Virus record (IMG/VR): IMGVR_UViG_3300005542_000007
Span: 62,001 to 126,000 of that record
Length of the DNA stretch: 64,000 bases
DNA from: a virus
Direction: 5' to 3' (one strand)
Shown: positions 18,647-26,512 of the stretch, one piece after another
How the letters are laid out: each line of letters opens with the position of its first letter
Numbering within the stretch: position 1 is the first letter of the stretch
The notes under the pieces: generated by a model
The model's database searches: none
What the model saw: only the letters and a program-made list of their open reading frames with translations
What the model was told of the DNA's origin: nothing
Translations under genes and position numbers: made by a program

Positions 18647-19002
18647 CCGAGTCAGTTCCCTTCCGTGAGCTTTGGGTCGTATCCAAAGCTCTGCATGTAT
18701 CTCCCTTCTCTGAAACCATCTCGAATCTCTCTCAAGCCGAATTTATGTGGGTTTTAATGAACCATCTCCGTGATGAAAAGGAAGAATGGGAAAAACAGGA
18801 ACTTCTCTGTACGTTCATCAATCCCCAGGTCGCTTCTGCCTTATTTGGCAAGAAAGACGTGGAAACGACCGTGAGCACCGAAGATGTGATATTTACGCAA
18901 ATTAGCGAGGATTTGAGGGGTAAATACACGCCTGAAGAGCTTGCTGAGATAATGAAGAACCCCAAACACTACAGTGAATTAGATAGAATTGAGAAGGTTT
19001 AA
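18293..19002 (+). CDS. Tail assembly chaperone, -1 frameshift fusion (gpGT-like)
   Basis: If ribosomes slip back one base at A-AAA-AAA (18631-18637), 115 residues of the short form continue into TSLTESVPFRELWVVSKAL and on to the stop at 19002, giving about 236 residues. The -1 frame has a TAA at 18628-18630, just before the A run, and no well-placed start with an RBS before ATG 18745, so the distal part is best expressed by frameshifting. The T segment is helical and acidic (PEELAEIMKNPKH). In characterised phages the fusion is a minor product that recruits tail tube to the tape measure. Confidence 0.8.
18631..18637 (+). promoter_or_regulatory. -1 ribosomal frameshift slippery site
   Basis: Heptamer A AAA AAA in the zero frame (codons AAA AAA AAA CTT), within nine consecutive A at 18629-18637. 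The zero frame stops at 18644-18646. Confidence 0.75.
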
Positions 19003-19034
19003 ATTCGACTCTATTTTTAGAGCAAAAATAGCCC

Positions 19035-19063
19035 TTGACAAACTCCTCCACTTCTGTTACACT
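19035..19063 (+). promoter_or_regulatory. Sigma70-like promoter for the 19089 gene
   Basis: TTGACA 19035-19040 and TACACT 19058-19063 with a 17-bp spacer. AAGGGAGGT follows as RBS for ATG 19089. Confidence 0.75.
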
Positions 19064-19088
19064 AATAATGAAAGGGAGGTATAATCAA

Positions 19089-19244
19089 ATGATCGCGCTA
19101 GTAATTTTAATCGTAGCTTGTGCGTTTGTTTTTGGCAGTATCGGAAGTTTACTTAATTTAGATAGCCGTGATATAAGTACGTTAATGACATGGGGCTCAA
19201 CAATAGTTATTTGCTCTTTACTTATCTATCTTGGTTTTAATTAA
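19089..19244 (+). CDS. Small two-helix membrane protein
   Basis: 51 residues. The start at 19089 is chosen because the promoter lies in the upstream part of the frame and GGGAGG is placed correctly. Two hydrophobic segments, IALVILIVACAFVFGSIG and STIVICSLLIYLG, flank a short polar loop LDSRDIST. A holin or an inner-membrane effector would fit. Its own promoter inside the late cassette suggests separate timing. The sequence alone does not decide between these. Confidence 0.6.
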   Translation: MIALVILIVACAFVFGSIGSLLNLDSRDISTLMTWGSTIVICSLLIYLGFN

Positions 19245-19286
19245 AATAAATAGTAATTTTGTATTGAAGTTTTTATAGCAGCCACT

Positions 19287-19314
19287 TTGTAGTTCCAACC
19301 TAACGTAGTATAAT
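19287..19314 (+). promoter_or_regulatory. Sigma70-like promoter for the tape measure gene
   Basis: TTGTAG 19287-19292 and TATAAT 19309-19314 with a 16-bp spacer, 15 bp before the TTG start at 19330. Confidence 0.5.
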
Positions 19315-19329
19315 TCCGAGGATATTCCA

Positions 19330-21084
19330 TTGGTAGACCCAATATTGGGCCCTTCTGGGCAACCATTACCACCATCTAATCCGCTCCTTTCTCAGCAACC
19401 TGGGAACCTAAGTGCTACGGCAACTGTAAGCACAGGTTCTGCTCAGAGGGCTTTCGCTGAATTGCAGAAGGTTTTAGACAACATTATGAAGTCTTTTAGT
19501 GGGAATTGGGAAAAGGCTTCTAATGATAGTTTGAAAGCCCAGGAAAGATTTTATAGGTACGTTGGGGACAAAGACAATGAAAGAAGGGCCGCTTTAAAAC
19601 GTTATAGTAATGAAGCTATAGCGGCTATAGATGAGGAAACAAAAGCTAAACTAGAAGCTTTAGATTTCGAATTACAGGCTAAAAAGAAAACTCATGAAGA
19701 AGGCGAAAGAGAAAAAACTAAAATAACCACAGAAGCTTCTAGACTCAGGTCCAATATTGAACGAGATGCTCTTCGTAAAGAAGTAGATTCTAAGAAAATT
19801 TTAAATAGAATAGGCGGTGGAATTTCGTCTGTTGGAAGCCAAATAGGAGGTCCAATAGGTGGTCTGGTTTCGGGAGTAGGAAATTTCCTTACCAACCCAG
19901 CAGAGCTTATTCCAGCCGCCATTGCTGGGTCCATTATAGAAATGATGAATACCAGGGCTGCTTTCACAGCAACTGGAGCAAGATTGGCTGGTGCTGGTTT
20001 TGGTGTTGGTGCTGGAGCAGGTGCTGGATTAGATTTTACAACTGGACTTTTTGGCGGTCCCATTAGCCCATTTGGTCGTTCTTTATCGCAGTCGCAGCAA
20101 CGAGATATTATAAGTAATATGGCTGGGTCGCGTACAATGATTGACCAAGCCAGAGCCGCTGGTGGAATGGATGTTCTCAGAGGAAATCTTGGACTTTTTG
20201 CCAACATTCTTCCCGACGCTTCCAAAGAGATGGAGTTGTTTACTGATGCTACGAAGACCTTGGGAATGTCCCAAAAGGATATTTCTGGTACGTTCATGTC
20301 TTCTCGTGTAAATGCAGAAAGATTAAAAATAACACAACTCGATGCAATCTCAACGCAGATAGAAATGCAGAGAGCCCTTCGTAATATTACAAATGATGGG
20401 ACTGTCGCTGCAAGTGTTTTATTTAATGTTGGTGGGTTTTTAAAGGGTATTGGTACTTCTGAAGCAGAACGTCAACGCATAACTCTTGGTATTGCTCAGG
20501 CTGGAGCTAATCTTTCTCTTCCACAAATAGCTGGTATGCTTGCTTTCACCAGAGGAATGAGTCCAACTGGTCAGGGTATGGAACGTGCCATTTTTGGAAC
20601 CAATGGTGCTGGTGGAATGTTGGGCAATAAAGGTACTGGCGTATTTGGGTTGATGGGAGAGTTTTTCAATAAAGTTGGTGGACAAGCAAAAGATCCTATG
20701 CAGCGCTTGTTTATCGCAGATGCCATGAATCGGCAATTTGGGCTCGGACTTCGTACTCAGGATATTCCACAATTTTTCAATCTGTCTGAAAGACTAAGAA
20801 CAGGTGGAATGAATGAAAGGGAATATTCTAAACAGGTAGAATCTTTAACAAAACAAGCCAAAGCGATTACAATTGAAGGTATGGATAAACTGGTAAATGT
20901 TGTTAATCCCATAACACAACTTGAGAATGTATTCACAAATTTTTGGACAAAGATGGATCAACTTCTTTCTAAATATTTTGGAGATGCGACACATCCAAAA
21001 AATTATTTGCACAACGCCCCTAGAAAAAGTACTGATCGTAAACCTACTGCTGGACATGGGTTTGATGTGTATAAGGGGTTCTAA
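19330..21084 (+). CDS. Tape measure protein
   Basis: 584 residues. TTG start with GAGGA 7 bases upstream. Residues 40-165 are a long charged coiled coil (NEAIAAIDEETKAKLEALDF). Residues about 165-260 are Gly/Ala-rich and hydrophobic (GGPIGGLVSGVGNFL, AGAGFGVGAGAGAGL), the membrane-active part common in tape measure proteins. The remainder is helical. Position after the chaperones supports the call. At about 0.15 nm per residue, the rule for known phages, the tail would be close to 90 nm. The lack of a lysozyme-type domain is notable. Confidence 0.85.
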   Translation: MVDPILGPSGQPLPPSNPLLSQQPGNLSATATVSTGSAQRAFAELQKVLDNIMKSFSGNWEKASNDSLKAQERFYRYVGDKDNERRAALKRYSNEAIAAIDEETKAKLEALDFELQAKKKTHEEGEREKTKITTEASRLRSNIERDALRKEVDSKKILNRIGGGISSVGSQIGGPIGGLVSGVGNFLTNPAELIPAAIAGSIIEMMNTRAAFTATGARLAGAGFGVGAGAGAGLDFTTGLFGGPISPFGRSLSQSQQRDIISNMAGSRTMIDQARAAGGMDVLRGNLGLFANILPDASKEMELFTDATKTLGMSQKDISGTFMSSRVNAERLKITQLDAISTQIEMQRALRNITNDGTVAASVLFNVGGFLKGIGTSEAERQRITLGIAQAGANLSLPQIAGMLAFTRGMSPTGQGMERAIFGTNGAGGMLGNKGTGVFGLMGEFFNKVGGQAKDPMQRLFIADAMNRQFGLGLRTQDIPQFFNLSERLRTGGMNEREYSKQVESLTKQAKAITIEGMDKLVNVVNPITQLENVFTNFWTKMDQLLSKYFGDATHPKNYLHNAPRKSTDRKPTAGHGFDVYKGF

Positions 21085-21088
21085 TTAA

Positions 21089-21586
21089 ATGGCACAAATA
21101 TATCCCGTTAGAATCAATAATTTAAATTTCTTTGTAAATCCTCGAAATATGAAGATTACAAAAAATGTTTCGTATGGTACTCTTCCAACTCAGGGTGGAG
21201 TTCAATATCAAATTTGGTACAATACTCCAGAAACACTTGTTATTACTGGAGCCTCCGCTGGACAGACTGCGTATCAGGAACTTTTGTTCCTTAAGCAGCA
21301 ATTTGAGATGAACAATAAACTTTCCACCCTATTTTATAAAACGCAAGTTTATCAGGGTTTTATTACGCTGTTGGATGTGGAAGCTTCTACAGGACATTTG
21401 AATGAGTTTACATATACAATAAATTTTCAGCTTCTCTTTGGGCAACAATTTGCTATTGAAGATTTTTCAATTTCTACAACGAACAACGGATTAATTCAAG
21501 GTGCTATTGGTCGATTACAAACTATCTTAAATATTCCGCTAAATAAGGCTAGTGCGAATATCACGAATTTATTGAATAAATTTTAA
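21089..21586 (+). CDS. Baseplate/hub-associated tail protein
   Basis: 165 residues between tape measure and hub. Beta-rich front (YPVRINNLNFFVNPRNMKI), then ITGASAGQTAYQELLFLKQQ and a strand-rich middle ending FTYTINFQLLFGQ. The C-terminal 35 residues are helical. The layout resembles small proteins between tape measure and hub in myoviruses of the XkdP/T4 gp53-48 region. No family assigned with certainty. Confidence 0.55.
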   Translation: MAQIYPVRINNLNFFVNPRNMKITKNVSYGTLPTQGGVQYQIWYNTPETLVITGASAGQTAYQELLFLKQQFEMNNKLSTLFYKTQVYQGFITLLDVEASTGHLNEFTYTINFQLLFGQQFAIEDFSISTTNNGLIQGAIGRLQTILNIPLNKASANITNLLNKF

Positions 21587-21588
21587 CC

Positions 21589-23889
21589 ATGGCAACAAAC
21601 GATCAGGTAAGCCAAGAGTATTTATTAATAAAGTGCTTTCTCTATAAATATACGCCCCCTTTTTCACAGGTGACGGTGCCTCCATCTGTATCCAGTAATT
21701 TTTCTCTTTCAACTTTTACACCCTATTCTGTACCGCTCGATGACACACAGTATTTTACAAAATATGACATTTCCAGATTTGTTACCGACTATACATTTGA
21801 ACAAAATATAGATGAAACAACTTATTCGTGGTCCGTGGAATTACAAGATTTGGCTTTGAGTTTTGGAACGATTAACAATAGCCTGAAAGTTACCCCAATA
21901 GCTGGAAACACTCTTAAGAATGGGCTTTCCTTTTCCCAAAGTACAGACTCACTTTCTTTGTTATCTGAGTATGAAACTGGGGCCAACACTTTCAATAATA
22001 ACAATCCAGCAACTGGAGAGTTGCCAATTTTAGGAGCAAAATCCAATCGTGGGTTAACTCCAGGACCTTTGACAGTACAAAATACAAACCTTAATTCAGC
22101 ATTATCGACAGTTCATGGATTGCGACTTAGTGATTTGATTCAAGAGTACGATTTTATTTCGGTGTTTCTTTATAAGAATCAAACTCCTATTACAGATATT
22201 TGGGGAGTATTCACTGTTGATGATTCTATAGCAAATAACCCGTTGCAGATTTTTACATACAAAGTTACTTCAAATACGACACCAGCATTTCAAAATTTTC
22301 AGAATCCTGTTGACCCATTTTTGCAGCAGGAATCCGTACTTTTAACAAAGATGCCAAATGGACAAACCCTCTTTTCCAATGAATTAAATGGGTTTGTTAT
22401 TAAAAAAAATGCAACAAGCTCCATCAACCAAGTAGATAGAGTTGTGGTAAGTGGAAATGGTTGGAGCAGATTATTCGGTTCAACCAGACGTGCCATAAAA
22501 ACTTCGTTATTTGCTAACGCTTTGTATCAAGCTGGACAAGTAACTGGTTTGAATGACGTGACTCCATATGAAAATATATATGCGGGTCAACCCATATCGA
22601 ATATTATCCAGGATTTATTTGATACGGTTTATAGGATTGATTTTAATACAACAACCAGCACCGCTGTTTCCGCTGCCGCGACACCCATAAATCCTTTAAA
22701 TTCTACCAATTTGGATACTTCTACGCAGGTACAGACAAACTTTTTTGCAAGTCCATTGGGACCATCGGGAACCACTTCTGCATCTGTATTTTCAGGACCG
22801 TCTCTTCCCCCACTTGGGTCAAGCTTTTATAATATTACGTCCTTGATTGTGGGAAATTCGTACCCAGCAAATTTATTTACTCTGCCTCAATATCTGTTAT
22901 CAACGGCAATGAAGTTCAGGCCGTTTGCTTATATTGAGCCAATCAATGTTCCAGCTTCCGCTTCTTTTATAAGTGGAGCCACATCAGCCGCTTTAAGTTT
23001 GGCTGGCGCTGGTTCTACTGGACAAATTTCACCAGCAATATTTCAGCAAGCGATTCAGAACTTTGATACGAGTGAACAGGTTATAAATTATGGCAGCACA
23101 AGTCCTGTATTTGTAGACCCAACTGTACAGAACCTAAAGGCGTATTTTCAATTTTTAGATACTGTCTTTTTACCTTACAGCCCTGAATTGCAAACACCCT
23201 ACGAGATTTTGGATCAGATTCGAGCTATTACATTTGTCGAAATTTATGAACAGCCCAACGGTCAATTTATTGTTCGTTCTCCTCAGTACAACAATTTTGC
23301 AGCTTCTGTTCCTGGACGATCTGATATAGGACTCATTCGCAGTAGCAATTTAGGTATCGTTTCTACTAATTATATGGAAACCGTAGAGAATTTGGTGAGC
23401 AAGCTTCTTACAGGCTATTCTCCAAATATTACACCCATTGATACATTGCAGCAATTTGGATACTGTGATGGAAAGCTTCTTATTCAAAACGGTTTATTAG
23501 AAATGGAGACAGCAGCAAATCCAAATGCAGCAACCGCCTCTTTATCCAACACGACAACCAATAACAGCAAGACAACTGGGATTTTTGGATGGGCAGAGTA
23601 TTTGATGGAACTATCAAACGCCAAATTGAAAACAGGCGCAATTGTTTGTGATTTGGATAACACAGTTCAGGTAGGACAAACTTTCATTGATGAGACAAAG
23701 TTTAAGTTTGGATATGTTATTGGGATAAGCAAACATGTATCTGTTACTGGTACAGCAACAATGACTCTCTCGTTATCCTATGTTAGAGATGCAGTTCCTG
23801 TATACAACGTTGATAATTCTATTCGAACTATTAATACAGACTTGCTTCCAGTTTTGACAGATATTGAAAATTCGTTTGCGAGTACTTAA
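21589..23889 (+). CDS. Baseplate hub protein (XkdQ/gpD-like)
   Basis: 766 residues. The front has YDISRFVTDYTFEQNIDETT followed by YSWSVELQDLAL, the pattern of hub N-terminal beta domains. The end has a second beta domain with VCDLDNTVQVGQTF, then GYVIGISKHVSVTGTATMTLSLSYVRD, as in XkdQ/gpD proteins whose last strands report on bound ligands. A large middle is Ser/Thr-rich. Located after the tape measure and before the spike, as expected for the hub that holds the tape measure C-terminus. Confidence 0.7.
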   Translation: MATNDQVSQEYLLIKCFLYKYTPPFSQVTVPPSVSSNFSLSTFTPYSVPLDDTQYFTKYDISRFVTDYTFEQNIDETTYSWSVELQDLALSFGTINNSLKVTPIAGNTLKNGLSFSQSTDSLSLLSEYETGANTFNNNNPATGELPILGAKSNRGLTPGPLTVQNTNLNSALSTVHGLRLSDLIQEYDFISVFLYKNQTPITDIWGVFTVDDSIANNPLQIFTYKVTSNTTPAFQNFQNPVDPFLQQESVLLTKMPNGQTLFSNELNGFVIKKNATSSINQVDRVVVSGNGWSRLFGSTRRAIKTSLFANALYQAGQVTGLNDVTPYENIYAGQPISNIIQDLFDTVYRIDFNTTTSTAVSAAATPINPLNSTNLDTSTQVQTNFFASPLGPSGTTSASVFSGPSLPPLGSSFYNITSLIVGNSYPANLFTLPQYLLSTAMKFRPFAYIEPINVPASASFISGATSAALSLAGAGSTGQISPAIFQQAIQNFDTSEQVINYGSTSPVFVDPTVQNLKAYFQFLDTVFLPYSPELQTPYEILDQIRAITFVEIYEQPNGQFIVRSPQYNNFAASVPGRSDIGLIRSSNLGIVSTNYMETVENLVSKLLTGYSPNITPIDTLQQFGYCDGKLLIQNGLLEMETAANPNAATASLSNTTTNNSKTTGIFGWAEYLMELSNAKLKTGAIVCDLDNTVQVGQTFIDETKFKFGYVIGISKHVSVTGTATMTLSLSYVRDAVPVYNVDNSIRTINTDLLPVLTDIENSFAST

Positions 23890-23890
23890 T

Positions 23891-24505
23891 ATGACTAAAA
23901 AATATGCAAAAAAATACAATAGAGAATATTATCAACTACATAAAGAAGAAATTAAAGAAGCTAGAAAAAATTATTATGAATTAAATAAAGATAAAATTAA
24001 AGAGTATCAAGCTGAGAATAAGGAAAAAATTAGAGAATATAAACACGAATATGATATCAAATATAATAAATTACATAAAGAAGAAAATGCTGCTCGTTGC
24101 AAAGAATATCAAGCAATACACAGAGAAGAAATTAGACAGTATAAAAATGAGTATCAAGATAATAGAAGAAAGACAGATCCTCTTTTTAAACTAGCTTGTA
24201 ATTTGAGAAAGAGAATACGTGCAGCGATTAAACAAAATAACAAAACTGGTTCTGCTGTTAAAGATTTAGGTTGTACCATTGAATTTCTAAAGAAATATAT
24301 TGAATCTAAATTCTACGGTGATATGACATGGGATAATTGGGGTACAGTTTGGGAACTAGACCACATAGTTCCGTTATTTAAATTTGATTTGATGGATAAA
24401 AAGCAGTTTAAGAGGGCTGTCAATTACAAAAATCTTCAGCCATTGACCAAAAAGGATCATAGAAAGAAAACGAATAGAGAAGTAAGTGAATGGAGTAATC
24501 ATTAA
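23891..24505 (+). CDS. Free-standing HNH homing endonuclease
   Basis: ATG 23891 starts one base after the hub stop; the open frame upstream lies inside the hub gene. About 204 residues. Residues 1-100 are a very Lys/Glu/Tyr-rich repetitive region (YYQLHKEEIKEARKNYYEL). The C-terminal HNH has KKYIESKFYGDMTW, then WELDHIVPLFKFDL and YKNLQPLTKKDHR. The same HNH layout ends the 61859 protein. It interrupts the hub-spike junction and is more AT-rich than both neighbours, a sign of a mobile intruder. Confidence 0.8.
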   Translation: MTKKYAKKYNREYYQLHKEEIKEARKNYYELNKDKIKEYQAENKEKIREYKHEYDIKYNKLHKEENAARCKEYQAIHREEIRQYKNEYQDNRRKTDPLFKLACNLRKRIRAAIKQNNKTGSAVKDLGCTIEFLKKYIESKFYGDMTWDNWGTVWELDHIVPLFKFDLMDKKQFKRAVNYKNLQPLTKKDHRKKTNREVSEWSNH

Positions 24506-24509
24506 TTAT

Positions 24510-25532
24510 ATGGCAGATTATCGTATATTCCAGGCTCAAATTTTAGCCAAAGACCCAACGACCCCAAGGCAGTATTCGGTTGTTGAGATTCCAAATGGAC
24601 AGAAACTAGTTGGTGTTCAGCTTGGAAATGCCCTTAAAGACCAAAGTGCTCCGTTGCTTGGAAGTATTGTTTTGGTTTTGCAATTGGACGCCTATCGCTC
24701 TTATATTTTGATGGTGTTGCGAGAACCATTTAATTTTCTCACTACCAATACTCAATACCGTGGATTTATTCCAGCTACTGGAAATGTCAGTCAAGATATC
24801 GCAATTGGTGCAAACCCAGTACAAGATGGTGAAATTTTTATGGAAGCAACTGGTCCTGCTTCCCCCACCGGAGAAGGCATTCCAGGATTTGGTGCTCATC
24901 TATACTTGGGTAACAATGGAGTAGCACAGATTGAATCGGGCTCCATGGGAGAAAAGCTTATTATTGGTGGTGAAGGTTCTTCAGATGATCACGAAGTTAT
25001 TCTTTCAGCCGATAATGGGTTTATTGAAGGAAATCCAAACGATATAACTCAGATCCAAAGCACCTTTAATTGGGACAGTTTAAATAATTTGCAGTTTGGG
25101 AATGTGATTGCCAACCCAGTTACTTCCATTACAATTCCCCTAAGTGAATTGATGATGGATGCAATTGGGAACATTACTCTTCGAAATACTACCATAGGAA
25201 CTGGGGTGAGTTTGGCTTCTTTGAATATGGACCCCATTGGAGATATTTCGTTAACGGGAACTACAATTTCATTGAACAATGGTACTGAAGGCGTTGCTCG
25301 ATTGAACGATTTGACCACTTCCAATTTGGCAATCGATCCCCTATACTGGAAATTCGTTACTGCTATTCAGGCATTCTTTACAGCTTTATCTGCATTCCAA
25401 GGCGGTAATCCGGTTCTTCAATCTCAACTTGGAGTATTGGGGTCAACCTTTTTAGCCCAAGTTCCTATAGCACCCACTTCTTTAACGAGCAAGATTTCTA
25501 CGTCATCTATTACTGTAACGGCAGGTAACTAA
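24510..25532 (+). CDS. Baseplate central spike protein (gpV/gp5-C-like)
   Basis: About 340 residues; the start is ATG 24510 (MADYRIFQAQ) rather than the upstream GTG inside the endonuclease gene. The N-terminal half suggests an OB-fold (GVQLGNALKDQSAPLLGSIV). The middle repeats MDAIGNITLRNTTI and MDPIGDISLTGTTISLN, the short beta-helix strands of trimeric spikes. There is no lysozyme domain. The RBS is poorly placed (GGAG about 15 bases upstream), possibly because the endonuclease gene inserted just before it. Confidence 0.65.
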   Translation: MADYRIFQAQILAKDPTTPRQYSVVEIPNGQKLVGVQLGNALKDQSAPLLGSIVLVLQLDAYRSYILMVLREPFNFLTTNTQYRGFIPATGNVSQDIAIGANPVQDGEIFMEATGPASPTGEGIPGFGAHLYLGNNGVAQIESGSMGEKLIIGGEGSSDDHEVILSADNGFIEGNPNDITQIQSTFNWDSLNNLQFGNVIANPVTSITIPLSELMMDAIGNITLRNTTIGTGVSLASLNMDPIGDISLTGTTISLNNGTEGVARLNDLTTSNLAIDPLYWKFVTAIQAFFTALSAFQGGNPVLQSQLGVLGSTFLAQVPIAPTSLTSKISTSSITVTAGN

Positions 25533-25533
25533 A

Positions 25534-26013
25534 ATGCCAAATCCAGCAACAACTCTTGGTCTTTGTGCAGTACAGTTCATTAGGGCTGTACTTTGTGGCA
25601 ACCCAACACTTAAAAGTACATTTAAAACTTTTCTAAATAGCCAGATTTTAGCTGCTGATGCTGAGATAGCAATTTTGGGGGCACAGGTTGCTAGACTTGA
25701 TATTTTAAATGAATTTGCTAATTTAGAAATTCAAACCTTAGCAGCAGTACAGAATAAAATTCAAGCTGATCTTAATGTGGTTCTTGGTCCTATGCAAGGT
25801 TCCGCAGCATGTCCAGTCATTAGTCAATTTATGCAGCAAGCGCAAAGCGGCTCTACTTTGAAAGCTCTTGCTGGAATTCAGAATCTAATTTATTCTTATA
25901 ACAGACGTGCATACGTAGCAAATGCAATTTCTAATCAAGTTAAAAGTTTGCAGAATTTTGTAAATACCGCCCAACAATTTTTAAATTTAATTGATCAAGT
26001 TTGTAGTTCTTAA
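25534..26013 (+). CDS. Hypothetical helical baseplate-region protein
   Basis: 159 residues, almost all helical with long Ala/Gln/Leu-rich stretches (DAEIAILGAQVARLDILN). It ends NLIDQVCSS. It starts one base after the spike stop and is followed by the gp25-like gene. No known domain recognised. Baseplate wedge or chaperone role inferred from position. Confidence 0.55.
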   Translation: MPNPATTLGLCAVQFIRAVLCGNPTLKSTFKTFLNSQILAADAEIAILGAQVARLDILNEFANLEIQTLAAVQNKIQADLNVVLGPMQGSAACPVISQFMQQAQSGSTLKALAGIQNLIYSYNRRAYVANAISNQVKSLQNFVNTAQQFLNLIDQVCSS

Positions 26014-26024
26014 GGAGAAACTAA

Positions 26025-26501
26025 GTGAGCGATTTATTTTTATCGACAGCTAATACACCGGGACAACCACAATATCCACCTCAACAAGGAAGTCCACAAT
26101 TTTACTTTGGAGAACAGACTAATGATCTTCAGATAGGTACAGATAATGATTTTACTTTAGTAAGTGGAGTCGAAGAAACAACACAAGACGTACAGAAAAT
26201 TCTTATTACGGAACAGGGAGATAATACATTGTTTCCATTATATGGAACATTGCTTCAGAGTCTCATTGGAAATAAAATAAATCCAAATACAATTTCTGGT
26301 TCTGTGCAGCAAGAGATTGTGCAAGCTTTACAAGTACTCTTTTTACTTACACAGAATAGATCAAATCCAGCAGAGATTGTACAAACTTTATACTCTCTAC
26401 AAACTACATTACAGAGCGATACTAATATAGCAGCATTGCTTACGGTTATTGCAGCCTCCGGGCAAGAAATTACTACGGGTATTCAAATAGGTAATATCTA
26501 A
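26025..26501 (+). CDS. Baseplate wedge protein, gp25-like
   Basis: 158 residues, GTG start with RBS AAGGAGAAACTA. After a Pro/Gln-rich N-terminus, DNDFTLVSGVEETTQDVQKI then LITEQGDNTLFPLYGTLL follow the gp25/W pattern of a conserved fold that ties sheath to wedge. It is directly upstream of the J-like gene as in most myoviruses. C-terminus helical. Confidence 0.65.
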   Translation: MSDLFLSTANTPGQPQYPPQQGSPQFYFGEQTNDLQIGTDNDFTLVSGVEETTQDVQKILITEQGDNTLFPLYGTLLQSLIGNKINPNTISGSVQQEIVQALQVLFLLTQNRSNPAEIVQTLYSLQTTLQSDTNIAALLTVIAASGQEITTGIQIGNI

Positions 26502-26512
26502 GGATTAAAATT

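Noticed and set aside
18745-19002. Independent 85-residue gene starting at ATG 18745
   Set aside because: No RBS before the ATG, and the same frame is open back to the A9 slip site; better explained as the frameshift extension of the tail chaperone.
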